From Bradyrhizobiaceae bacterium (GTDB lineage Bacteria; Pseudomonadota; Alphaproteobacteria; Rhizobiales; Hyphomicrobiaceae): a DNA stretch of 5,743 nt. Of this stretch, positions 1 to 5,743 are shown in pieces. The stretch's first letter is position 1. The number at the start of each line of letters is the position of its first letter. The position numbers were made by a program, and so were the translations under genes. The notes under the pieces are model-generated. The model made no database searches. It was not told the origin of the DNA and saw nothing but the letters and a program-made list of their open reading frames with translations. The stretch is taken from the NCBI GenBank assembly GCA_947475855.1, contig CANJPN010000425.1, forward strand, positions 1 to 5,743. Reading direction: 5' to 3'.

Positions 1-567
1 GAGGGCATCGATCCGGCCAAGGATGTCGACGGGTTCCATCCATTGAACGCGGGCCGCATCGCGAACGGCCAGCGCGCGCTGGTGCCTTGCACTCCGGCAG
101 GTTGCCTGATCTTGGCGAAACAAGCCGCACGCGACATGTCCGTCCCCAATCTAGCCGGCATGAACGCCGTGGTCGTCGGCCGCTCGAACCACGTCGGCAA
201 ACCTATGTCTCAACTCTTGTTGGCCCAGGATTGCACCGTCACGACTGCCCACTCGCGTACGCGCGATTTGCCGGCCGTCATCGCCAGCGCCGACCTTTTG
301 ATCGTCGCAATAGGCAAGGCGCAGATGGTCAAAGGCGAATGGATCAAGCCTGGCGCGATCGTCATCGATATCGGCATCAACCGAACCGATCTGGGGAAGG
401 GTCAGTCACGACTGGTCGGCGACGTCGATTTCGTGACTGCGCTGAACCGCGCCGGAGCGATTACGCCAGTCCCAGGCGGCGTCGGCCCCATGACGATCGC
501 CTGCCTGCTCCGCAACACGCTTGAAGCAGCATGCACCCGTCGCAACATCGACATGCCGGCACTCTGA
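1..567 (+). CDS. folD: Bifunctional methylenetetrahydrofolate dehydrogenase / methenyltetrahydrofolate cyclohydrolase, C-terminal two thirds (5' end outside window)
   Basis: FolD interconverts 5,10-methylene-THF, 5,10-methenyl-THF and 10-formyl-THF in the cytoplasm, using NADP, and supplies one-carbon units. The frame is open from base 1 to the TGA at 565-567, giving 188 residues. The family is usually 280-300 residues, so about 100 N-terminal residues, including the catalytic Lys/Tyr region, lie off the left edge. Visible motifs by fragment residue are KDVDGFHPLN (7-16, folate-site loop), PCTPAG (29-34), the Rossmann dinucleotide-binding segment VVGRSNHVGKP (58-68), DLLIVAIGK followed by GAIVIDIGINR, VGDVDF, and the signature ITPVPGGVGPMT (154-165). 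His replaces the usual Ile in the SNxVGKP loop, a small oddity. The gene converges on parB, with 22 bp between the stop codons and no hairpin in that gap. Identity is very secure; the start cannot be judged. Confidence 0.97.
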   Translation, partial: EGIDPAKDVDGFHPLNAGRIANGQRALVPCTPAGCLILAKQAARDMSVPNLAGMNAVVVGRSNHVGKPMSQLLLAQDCTVTTAHSRTRDLPAVIASADLLIVAIGKAQMVKGEWIKPGAIVIDIGINRTDLGKGQSRLVGDVDFVTALNRAGAITPVPGGVGPMTIACLLRNTLEAACTRRNIDMPAL

Positions 568-589
568 CCCAATCGAAGCGAGACCCGAT

Positions 590-1489
590 TCAGCCGCCGC
601 CCGTCGAGGTCAACCGCTGACGGATGTAGTCGAGCTGATCGAAGTTGCCGTATTTGATCGTCAGCACACCGCTCTCGCCAGAGCTCCGCTTGACCTCGAC
701 CTTGAGGCCCAGCGTGTCTGTCATTTCTTTCTCGAACGCCCGCGTATCCGCATCTTTTTCACGAACCTGCCGGCCGGAATTCGTGTTCGCAGCCCCTGCC
801 GCAGCGGCGACATCCGCCTGCACGAGCGCCTCGACGTCGCGCACCGTCAGGCCTTCCTTGATGATATGCAACGCCAACGCCTCTGCGTCCTCACGGCCAA
901 TCAGTGCACGCGCATGCCCGGCAGAAAGACTCCCCTGCCTCAGGAGATCCAGAACGCCCACCGGCAGCTTCAGCAGCCGCAGGGTATTTGCGAGATGACT
1001 GCGGCTCTTGCCGATGACCTCGGCGAGCTGGTCCTGCGTATAGCCGAACCGCTCCATAAGTTCGCGATAACCGCCGGCTTCTTCGACCGCATTGAGATCC
1101 GCACGCTGCACGTTCTCGATGATCGCGATTTCAAGCGCGTCCTGATCGGACAGGTCTCGAATGATCGCCGGAACTTGGTGCAACTGAGCCCGTTGCGCCG
1201 CCCTCCAGCGACGCTCGCCAGCGACGATTTCATATCCACCGCTGGCCGGATCGGGCCGAACTACGATCGGCTGCACGAGTCCCTTTTGCCTGATCGATTC
1301 CGCAAGCTCGGCAAGATCCTCCTCACGAAAATCCTTGCGCGGATTGAGCCGGCCCGCGCGCACGAGATCGATAGGCAACATCCGCTGCTCACCTTCCGGC
1401 GGCAACTTCGATTCGGACCTGGGCGTCGCGTTATCTCCAATCAACGATGCAAGCCCTCGACCGAGCCGACTTTTCTGCAGTGGTTGCAT
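590..1489 (-). CDS. parB: Chromosome-partitioning protein ParB (parS-binding CTPase)
   Basis: ParB binds parS, spreads on flanking DNA as a CTP-gated clamp, and is moved by ParA to segregate origin regions. Numbered from an upstream ATG at 1498 (302 residues), the N-terminal ParA-contact peptide RLGRGLASLIGD is at 11-22. The ParB/Srx CTP-binding domain follows, with GERRWRA (94-100) and ENVQR (128-132). The parS-recognising helix-turn-helix is at about 152-177 (YTQDQLAEVIGKSRSHLANTL), with AGHARALIG at 193-201. An Ala-rich and charged linker spans about 229-255, and a C-terminal dimerisation domain ends IKYGNFDQLDYIRQRL. Two ATGs are possible, at 1498 and 1489. The only Shine-Dalgarno-like run (AAGGA, 1500-1504) sits one base from the first and ten from the second, so I chose 1489 (299 residues); either keeps every domain. 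The gene lies 94 bp downstream of parA on the same strand, so it is probably co-transcribed. Family identity is very secure. Confidence 0.97.
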   Translation of the reverse strand: MQPLQKSRLGRGLASLIGDNATPRSESKLPPEGEQRMLPIDLVRAGRLNPRKDFREEDLAELAESIRQKGLVQPIVVRPDPASGGYEIVAGERRWRAAQRAQLHQVPAIIRDLSDQDALEIAIIENVQRADLNAVEEAGGYRELMERFGYTQDQLAEVIGKSRSHLANTLRLLKLPVGVLDLLRQGSLSAGHARALIGREDAEALALHIIKEGLTVRDVEALVQADVAAAAGAANTNSGRQVREKDADTRAFEKEMTDTLGLKVEVKRSSGESGVLTIKYGNFDQLDYIRQRLTSTGGG

Positions 1490-1498
1490 CGCTGCCAT

Positions 1499-1504
1499 TT
1501 CCTT
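1499..1504 (-). promoter_or_regulatory. Ribosome binding site deciding the parB start
   Basis: The minus strand reads AAGGAA here, directly abutting the ATG at 1498. That is too close for normal initiation, but it lies about ten bases before the in-frame ATG at 1489. I take it as the parB ribosome binding site and as the argument for the shorter protein. Confidence 0.5.
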
Positions 1505-1592
1505 GAGCCACGCCTGCGAAAGCTAAGACGCACGAAAAGCGACCCAGCATGCTATTCGAACGACGCAACAAAACCAAAAAGCACACGTTACC

Positions 1593-2414
1593 CTATGTAG
1601 CCTTGAGCAGCTTCTCGCGCTCGATGATCTCGGTAGCGAGCTTGATGTAAGCTTGGCTCCCAACGCAGTCGTAATCATAGAGCAAAATCGGCTGCCCATG
1701 CGACGGCGCTTCCGCCACGCGAACGTTCCGCGGAATCATCGTTTCATAAACCTTGGCCCCGAAGAAGGCGCGAACGTCTCGGGCAACGTCACGCGACAGA
1801 CCCGTTCGCTGATCGTGCATCGTCAGCACCACCCCCTGGATCTCGAGTTCCGGATTGAGCGCAGCCCTGATCTGCTCGATCGACTCTTTGAGCTGGGTGA
1901 TTCCCTCAAGCGCAAAGAACTCGCACTGCACCGGCACCAAAATCGCATTCGAGGCTGTCAACGCATTGAGCGTCAACAAATTAAGCGAAGGCGGACAGTC
2001 GATCAGGATATACGAGAACGGCGACCCGCCCGGCCGCCCCGTCAGCCCGACCACGGCCTCACGCAGCCGATAGAGCCGCGCCCGATCCGGATCGCCCTCA
2101 CCGTCGAAGCCGACGAGATCGTTGTTCGCGGGAAGGCAAAACAGGTTTGGAACCGCCGTCGGTTGGGCCGCTTCGGCCAGCGTCGCTCGTTGCGCCAGAA
2201 CGTCATACGTCGTGAGCCGGCGCGAATCGGACGCAATCCCGACCCCCGTACTTGCATTACCCTGCGGGTCGCTATCGATGATCAACACACGCTCGCCGAT
2301 GGCGGCCAGGGCCGTGCCGAGATTGATAGCCGTCGTTGTTTTCCCGACGCCGCCCTTTTGGTTGGCAATAGCCAGGACGCGTACGCCCGCATAGGCCCCG
2401 ATAGAGGTGCTCAT
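1593..2414 (-). CDS. parA: Chromosome-partitioning ATPase ParA (Soj family, deviant Walker A)
   Basis: ParA is a nucleoid-binding ATPase. Its ATP dimers coat DNA and are released by ParB, pulling ParB-parS complexes apart. The 273 residues match the usual chromosomal ParA length. The deviant Walker A motif KGGVGKTT is at 20-27, with the signature lysine K20 and the P-loop K25. Walker A' LIIDSDPQGNAS is at 44-55, Walker B YILIDCPPS at 135-143 with D139, then PVQCEFFALEG (161-171), LTMHDQRTGLS (197-207) and IPRNVRVAEAPSHGQPI (227-243). There is no N-terminal helix-turn-helix extension, which argues for the chromosomal type over plasmid-type ParA with its own operator-binding domain. The ATG start is preceded by AGGGG nine bases upstream. 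The gene begins 26 bp after rsmG and is followed 94 bp later by parB. MinD is excluded by the Walker A' and C-terminal motifs and by the ParB neighbour. Confidence 0.97.
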   Translation of the reverse strand: MSTSIGAYAGVRVLAIANQKGGVGKTTTAINLGTALAAIGERVLIIDSDPQGNASTGVGIASDSRRLTTYDVLAQRATLAEAAQPTAVPNLFCLPANNDLVGFDGEGDPDRARLYRLREAVVGLTGRPGGSPFSYILIDCPPSLNLLTLNALTASNAILVPVQCEFFALEGITQLKESIEQIRAALNPELEIQGVVLTMHDQRTGLSRDVARDVRAFFGAKVYETMIPRNVRVAEAPSHGQPILLYDYDCVGSQAYIKLATEIIEREKLLKAT

Positions 2415-2423
2415 GGCCAGAAA

Positions 2424-2428
2424 CCCCT
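2424..2428 (-). promoter_or_regulatory. Probable parA ribosome binding site
   Basis: The minus strand has AGGGG followed by nine bases and then the parA ATG. It lies in the 26 bp rsmG-parA gap, so parA can be initiated independently of rsmG translation while sharing its transcript. The match is moderate. Confidence 0.45.
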
Positions 2429-2440
2429 GTTTTCAGCGAC

Positions 2441-3136
2441 TTAACGCTGCCGCAAATTACGCACCACAACAATGCGGGCGTCAGCGGCAGTCACACTGGG
2501 CACAAAAGAAACATCGAACGCCCACCGAGAAAGCGCGGCCTCGACTTCGGCTTCCGCGCTCTGCCCCTTGAGAAACAAACCTACCGTACGTTCCCCGAAC
2601 AATGGGGCAGCCCAATCCAACAAACGATCGAGCGGAGCTAACGCCCGTGCAGTCACAACGTCCGCCGACGCAAGCTTAGCGTGAGTCTGCGGATTCTCGA
2701 TTCTTGTCGACAGGATTTCCACAGCTACTCCCGTGCGCCGAGCAACCTCGCGCAGAAATGCGCACTTCCGCCCATCGCTCTCGACGAGCACGAACCGCCA
2801 ACGCCGTTCGGGCTCACCATCCAACCCGGAAGCACAGCTTTGCCGGCGCTCTTCCAACAAAATCGCCAGAACGAGGCCCGGAAAGCCCCCGCCCGACCCC
2901 AAATCAACGAAAAACCGCGCCTCGGCAGGAACGAGAGGCAGAAGTTGCGCACTATCTAAGAAATGCCGATGCCACAGGTCGGCCAGTGTTGCACTTGCCA
3001 CCAAATTAATGCGCGGCTGCCAAAGCTTGATCTGAGACTCGTATAGGTTGAGCCTATTCAACGTTTCACGTGAAACGTTAGTTGCAGCAGCAAACCCTGC
3101 GGCGTCCATTGGTTGAGCTCGAGAAACGGCCTTCAC
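2441..3136 (-). CDS. rsmG: 16S rRNA (guanine(527)-N7)-methyltransferase RsmG (GidB)
   Basis: RsmG uses S-adenosylmethionine to methylate N7 of G527 in the 530 loop of 16S rRNA; in several bacteria its loss gives low-level streptomycin resistance. The 231 residues are slightly long for the family (about 205-220). An N-terminal helical part holds NVSRETLNRL (20-29) and WQPRINLVA (39-47), with HFLDSAQLL at 58-66. SAM-binding motif I is FVDLGSGGGFPG (76-87), the acidic motif is FVLVESDGRK (115-124), then VTARALAPLDRLL (161-173) and GLFLKG (186-191). Residues about 95-113 form a Cys/Glu/Arg-rich insertion between motif I and the acidic motif that I do not expect in most homologues. The start is GTG and overlaps the mnmG stop (GTGA), suggesting translational coupling. 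An ATG at 3109 (222 residues) is the alternative, and neither has a clear Shine-Dalgarno. The codons for NVSRET form a parS site. Confidence 0.95.
   Translation of the reverse strand: MKAVSRAQPMDAAGFAAATNVSRETLNRLNLYESQIKLWQPRINLVASATLADLWHRHFLDSAQLLPLVPAEARFFVDLGSGGGFPGLVLAILLEERRQSCASGLDGEPERRWRFVLVESDGRKCAFLREVARRTGVAVEILSTRIENPQTHAKLASADVVTARALAPLDRLLDWAAPLFGERTVGLFLKGQSAEAEVEAALSRWAFDVSFVPSVTAADARIVVVRNLRQR
3062..3077. other. parS centromere-like site inside rsmG
   Basis: The 16-mer reads CGTTTCACGTGAAACG. The inner 14 bases equal the core of canonical parS (TGTTTCACGTGAAACA), and only the outermost base pair differs, symmetrically. The palindrome extends perfectly to 20 bp (3060-3079). 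It encodes Asn20 to Thr25 of RsmG (NVSRET), a place where many bacteria are known to carry a parS. The site lies about 0.65 kb from the parA start. It is most likely bound by the ParB encoded in this window; binding itself is inferred from sequence match. Confidence 0.9.
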
Positions 3137-5028
3137 GGCAATCTCTGACTTTTCTCACCTGCACCTGCACGCTTAACGTGCCCCCGAAGGAGCAGAAGCG
3201 CAGCCGGCGTCATGCCGTCTATAGCGGCGGCCTGGGCCAGCGTCGCCGGCCGCAGCCGGTCAAGCTTCTGTCGCACCTCGTTCGACAAACCGGAAACCTG
3301 CCCAAATACGAAATCCGACGGGATCCGAGTCGCCTCATCACGCTTCAGTGCCGCAACATCAGCCGATTGCCGCTCGACGTAGGCCGCATACCGAGCGTCA
3401 ACCTCGAGTTGCTGCACCACATCGGCATGCAAGCCTGAAAGCTCCGGCCAAACTGCCGAAATCCGGGCCACATCGATACCTGCATACGACATCAATTCGA
3501 ACGCCGTGCGCCGACGCCCGTCCTTATTCACGTCTAGACCATGCCGGGCAGCTTCCGTTGGCGTCAAACTCAAGGCCTCGAGCTGCGCCCTCCCCCGAGC
3601 CAGCGCCAGCGCCTTGGCCTCAAAAACTTCCGACCTCGCCTTGCTCACGCAACCCAAGCGGATTCCAAGTGGCGTCAGCCGCTGATCGGCATTGTCGGCT
3701 CGCAATGCCAATCGAAACTCCGCCCGCGACGTAAACATGCGATAAGGCTCTGAAACTCCACGAGTAACCAGGTCGTCGACCATCACGCCGAGATACGCCT
3801 CGGTACGCGAAACGACAACGCCATCGTTCCCGCCAGCCGAACGCGCTGCATTAAGCCCCGCCAGCAGCCCCTGGGCCCCGGCCTCTTCGTAACCCGTCGT
3901 CCCGTTGATCTGACCAGCCATGAACAGACGCGGCACTTTGCGCGCTTCCAGCGTCGGCCACAGCTCACGCGGATCGATATGGTCGTATTCGATCGCATAC
4001 CCTGGCCGCTTCAGCACGACCCGTTCGAGTCCTGGCATGGTTCGAAGAAACGCGGCCTGAACCTCGGCCGGCAAAGATGTCGAAACGCCGTTTGGATATA
4101 TCGTGTCGTCGTCCAGACCTTCAGGCTCCAGAAAGACCTGATGGCCCTGCCGGTCCCCAAACCTAACGACCTTGTCCTCAATCGACGGACAGTAACGTGG
4201 ACCAACGCTCGAGATCTGCCCCGAATACATCGGCGCACGCTGGAGGTTCGAACGAATAATGTCGTGCGTCTCGCGCGTAGTCGTTGTGATATGGCAAGGA
4301 ACTTGCCGACCAGTTATACTTGTCGTGAGAAACGAAAACGGAATAGGCGGGTCATCACCCTCCTGGACCTCGAGCTGATCCCAGTTGATCGAACTCGCCA
4401 GTAGTCTAGCTGGAGTTCCCGTTTTCAGACGTCCCACGCTGAGCTGCAGCAACTTCAACCGCCCGGAAAGCCGCGCTACCGGTGCCTCCCCGAACCGTCC
4501 ACCGGGCGTTTGCGTCTCGCCCATGTGGATGATCCCGCTCAGGAACGTCCCCGTGGTCAGGACAACCGCACCAGAAACGAGACGCTCTCCGGCTGCCGTC
4601 AGGACGCCTGCAGCGCGACCATCCCGGTCGATGATGAGATCCTCTATGCCAGCTTCGATGACATCCAGGCTAGCCTGATTGCGGATCTCTCGTTGCATCG
4701 CCTCGCGATAGAGTCGTCGATCGGCCTGCGCGCGCGGCCCCTGCACCGCAGGACCGCGCGAGCGATTTAGCATCCGGAACTGAATCCCGGCGGCATCGGC
4801 CACACGGCCCATCAACCCGTCGAGCGCATCGATCTCGCGCACGAGATGCCCCTTGCCGAGGCCGCCGATCGCTGGGTTGCAGGACATCTCGCCGATCGTC
4901 GCGAACTGATGCGTGACGAGCGCCGTCCTGGCGCCGGACCGCGCGGCCGCTGCCGCCGCCTCGCAGCCTGCGTGCCCGCCGCCAACAACGATCACATCGT
5001 AAGTCACCGCGTTCATCCTCGGGTCCAT
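3133..5028 (-). CDS. mnmG: tRNA uridine-5-carboxymethylaminomethyl modification enzyme MnmG (GidA)
   Basis: MnmG, an FAD enzyme, works with the GTPase MnmE to install (carboxymethyl)aminomethyl groups on C5 of wobble uridine 34 in certain tRNAs, using 5,10-methylene-THF and NADH in the cytoplasm. The 631 residues match the family (E. coli 629). The FAD dinucleotide fold is VVGGGHAGCEAA (14-25). MSCNPAIGGLGKGHLVREIDA spans 48-68 with C50, followed by GPAVQGPRAQADRRLY (92-107). The first family signature GPRYCPSIEDK is at 276-286, with C280 matching the conserved catalytic-region cysteine (E. coli C277). The second, AGQINGTTGYEEAGAQG, is at 371-387. The C-terminal helical MnmE/tRNA-binding region (about 540-631) is present. 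ATG 5028 is chosen; ATG 5016 is equally plausible because it begins closer to the usual start and neither has a well-spaced Shine-Dalgarno. It is first in the operon and overlaps rsmG by four bases. mnmE is not adjacent here. Confidence 0.97.
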   Translation of the reverse strand: MDPRMNAVTYDVIVVGGGHAGCEAAAAAARSGARTALVTHQFATIGEMSCNPAIGGLGKGHLVREIDALDGLMGRVADAAGIQFRMLNRSRGPAVQGPRAQADRRLYREAMQREIRNQASLDVIEAGIEDLIIDRDGRAAGVLTAAGERLVSGAVVLTTGTFLSGIIHMGETQTPGGRFGEAPVARLSGRLKLLQLSVGRLKTGTPARLLASSINWDQLEVQEGDDPPIPFSFLTTSITGRQVPCHITTTTRETHDIIRSNLQRAPMYSGQISSVGPRYCPSIEDKVVRFGDRQGHQVFLEPEGLDDDTIYPNGVSTSLPAEVQAAFLRTMPGLERVVLKRPGYAIEYDHIDPRELWPTLEARKVPRLFMAGQINGTTGYEEAGAQGLLAGLNAARSAGGNDGVVVSRTEAYLGVMVDDLVTRGVSEPYRMFTSRAEFRLALRADNADQRLTPLGIRLGCVSKARSEVFEAKALALARGRAQLEALSLTPTEAARHGLDVNKDGRRRTAFELMSYAGIDVARISAVWPELSGLHADVVQQLEVDARYAAYVERQSADVAALKRDEATRIPSDFVFGQVSGLSNEVRQKLDRLRPATLAQAAAIDGMTPAALLLLRGHVKRAGAGEKSQRLP

Positions 5029-5107
5029 CGCCGGATCTACACCGACTGCTGCGACACCTACCCGACAGCCGCGCCCGGGTCAAAGAAAGCCTTTTTCAAT
5101 CACGATA

Positions 5108-5135
5108 CATATACATCTTGATTCACGTGAAACAA
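5108..5135 (-). promoter_or_regulatory. Weak promoter candidate for the mnmG-rsmG-parA-parB operon, overlapping parS
   Basis: On the minus strand TTGTTT (5135-5130) is followed by a 16-base spacer and TATATG (5113-5108), which fits a sigma70-type promoter loosely (three of six and four of six matches). It lies about 80 bp upstream of the mnmG ATG, in the AT-rich part of a 164 bp gap. The -35-like hexamer and spacer are the parS site 5119-5134, so bound ParB would block it. The hexamer matches are poor and other placements are possible. Confidence 0.3.
5119..5134. other. Second parS site, intergenic upstream of mnmG
   Basis: The sequence TGATTCACGTGAAACA matches canonical parS TGTTTCACGTGAAACA at 15 of 16 positions; the third base is A instead of T, which breaks the symmetry of one half-site. 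The right half GTGAAACA is perfect and the central CACGTG is intact. It is about 2.06 kb from the rsmG site, centre to centre. Because it is noncoding, codon constraint cannot explain it. ParB binding is inferred from sequence. Confidence 0.82.
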
Positions 5136-5192
5136 ACCCGAGAAATGACAAAAATTGCATTGCCCCGCTTCATAACAAGCTAAACCAGGTTT

Positions 5193-5612
5193 CTATTTCG
5201 CCTCGCCCGAACAATGGCGAGCGACAAAACCAGCAATCGCATTCCACCAAATTGAATAGCCGCCAGCATTGAAGTGCACACCATCGGTAGATAGCGCCTC
5301 TCGAAGCGTCCCGGCACTGGAGCTGAGTGGGCTCCGAAAATCGACCAGCGTGACACCCGGACGAGGTGCGAGCGTTTCGATCGCGGCGTTGAATTGCCGT
5401 ATTCGCTCGTGTACCTGAGCAGGATAGTTTGCCCCGACCGGAGGAGTATAGGAAATATAGGAGTGCACGCCCTCTGAATTAAGACGGTCGGCGATCGCGC
5501 CGACGTTTCGAGCGAAAGCTTGCGCAGTAATCCCTTGCATCACATCGTTGGTGCCCAGCGTAATGAAGACGGCACGCGGCTTCGGTGACAGTATTTGGTC
5601 GAGCCTGCTCAA
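5193..5612 (-). CDS. SGNH/GDSL-type hydrolase, N-terminally truncated, probably a remnant
   Basis: The 139 residues match the C-terminal two thirds of an SGNH hydrolase (lipase/esterase/acyl-hydrolase superfamily). Block III is LGTNDV (19-24), with the oxyanion-hole Asn22. Block V is DGVHFNAGGY (110-119), with the catalytic D110 and H113. The alternation of hydrophobic strands and helices between them is typical (AVFITLG; GVHSYISYTPP; GVTLVDFRS). Block I (GDS, the nucleophilic serine) and block II should lie some 70 residues earlier and are absent. In the same frame a TAG occurs at 5622-5624, and no GDS motif appears in any minus-strand frame to the window end. The only in-frame initiator is TTG at 5610-5612, without a placed Shine-Dalgarno. 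No signal peptide is visible, as expected if the front is lost. It ends 164 bp before mnmG on the same strand. A catalytically dead remnant is the best reading; substrate cannot be stated. Type is given as CDS because the frame is intact where it remains. Confidence 0.7.
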   Translation of the reverse strand: MSRLDQILSPKPRAVFITLGTNDVMQGITAQAFARNVGAIADRLNSEGVHSYISYTPPVGANYPAQVHERIRQFNAAIETLAPRPGVTLVDFRSPLSSSAGTLREALSTDGVHFNAGGYSIWWNAIAGFVARHCSGEAK

Positions 5613-5634
5613 AGCCCATACCTATCCCCTTGCC

Positions 5635-5742
5635 TCAGGCCGTCCTCTGAACTGACCCATACCACCGACACCGCTTCGTCTCGTCGACCAGCATGCGCAT
5701 CGTTCGCGGTGGTCGGGCGACGAGGCTTTCGATGACGCGCGC
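5635..5742 (-). other. Unassigned region with an open reading frame entering from the right edge
   Basis: One minus-strand frame is open from the window edge to a TGA at 5635-5637 (35 residues, including PPRTMRMLVDETKR). It could be the C-terminus of a gene whose body lies to the right, or chance: a plus-strand frame across the same bases is also open. I do not recognise the peptide. The stretch carries no recognisable part of the adjacent hydrolase, so a junction between the two is possible. Confidence 0.2.
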
Positions 5743-5743
5743 C

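Noticed and set aside
565..592. Shared terminator between convergent folD and parB
   Set aside because: The 22 bp gap has no stem-loop with a T-run in either direction. Termination may occur inside a coding end or be Rho-dependent, but nothing in the sequence shows it.
521..1600. A 359-codon plus-strand open frame antisense to parB and overlapping the end of folD
   Set aside because: The opposite strand encodes a complete ParB with all motifs. The plus frame is rich in Arg, Leu and Pro without any recognisable domain, as expected for an antisense frame in GC-rich DNA.
1653..2444. A 263-codon plus-strand open frame antisense to parA
   Set aside because: It mirrors the ParA coding sequence, its peptide is Arg/Pro-rich and has no family features, and ParA on the minus strand is unmistakable.
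3150..3175. CACCTG/CACCTGCAC short direct repeat near the mnmG 3' end
   Set aside because: It is two short copies within coding sequence, explained by codon use in the MnmG C-terminus, with no further copies.
3979..4404. A 141-codon plus-strand frame inside mnmG
   Set aside because: It lies wholly antisense to conserved MnmG sequence, including the GPRYCPSIEDK signature, and shows no domain of its own.
5141..5192. Terminator after the hydrolase remnant
   Set aside because: There is an 11 bp palindrome AAACCAGGTTT (5182-5192) and, further on, a T-run on the minus strand, but the palindrome leaves a one-base loop and is not joined to the T-run. It does not form a credible intrinsic terminator.
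5029..5192. Replication origin in the mnmG upstream gap
   Set aside because: Despite AT-richness and a parS, I see no DnaA boxes (TTATCCACA-like), so only proximity to an origin, not an origin itself, is suggested.

Overview
The window looks like a chromosomal, probably origin-proximal, segment of a GC-rich alphaproteobacterium. The assignment rests on protein wording: the ParB N-terminus carries RLGRGLASLIGD, MnmG carries the run GLMGRVADAAGIQFRMLNRSRGPAVQG, and the order mnmG-rsmG-parA-parB is typical of that class. This is recognition from memory, not a database search, and the genus cannot be named.

Layout. A folD fragment enters from the left edge on the plus strand (1-567; its first third lies outside the window) and converges on parB with a 22 bp gap. 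From there to about 5028 everything is on the minus strand, read right to left: mnmG (tRNA U34 modification), rsmG (16S rRNA G527 methylation; starts with GTG inside the mnmG stop as GTGA), parA (26 bp after rsmG) and parB (94 bp after parA). Upstream of mnmG is a 164 bp AT-richer intergenic stretch (5029-5192). It is followed by the 3' part of an SGNH/GDSL hydrolase gene on the minus strand (5193-5612) that lacks the catalytic-serine block. The last 131 bases (5613-5743) hold nothing assignable.

The main non-gene signal is a pair of ParB-binding parS-type palindromes. One (3062-3077) lies inside the rsmG coding sequence, where it encodes residues NVSRET. It has a perfect 14 bp core and sits in a 20 bp perfect palindrome. 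The other (5119-5134) lies between mnmG and the hydrolase remnant and differs from the canonical 16-mer at one base. With parA and parB between and beside them, the window appears to hold both the proteins and at least two DNA sites of a chromosome-segregation module. The intergenic parS overlaps the best, though weak, promoter candidate for the mnmG-rsmG-parA-parB operon, which would allow ParB autoregulation.

No tRNA, rRNA, CRISPR array, complete insertion sequence or convincing terminator was seen. No undescribed system is evident. The least ordinary parts are the two parS sites and the broken right end.
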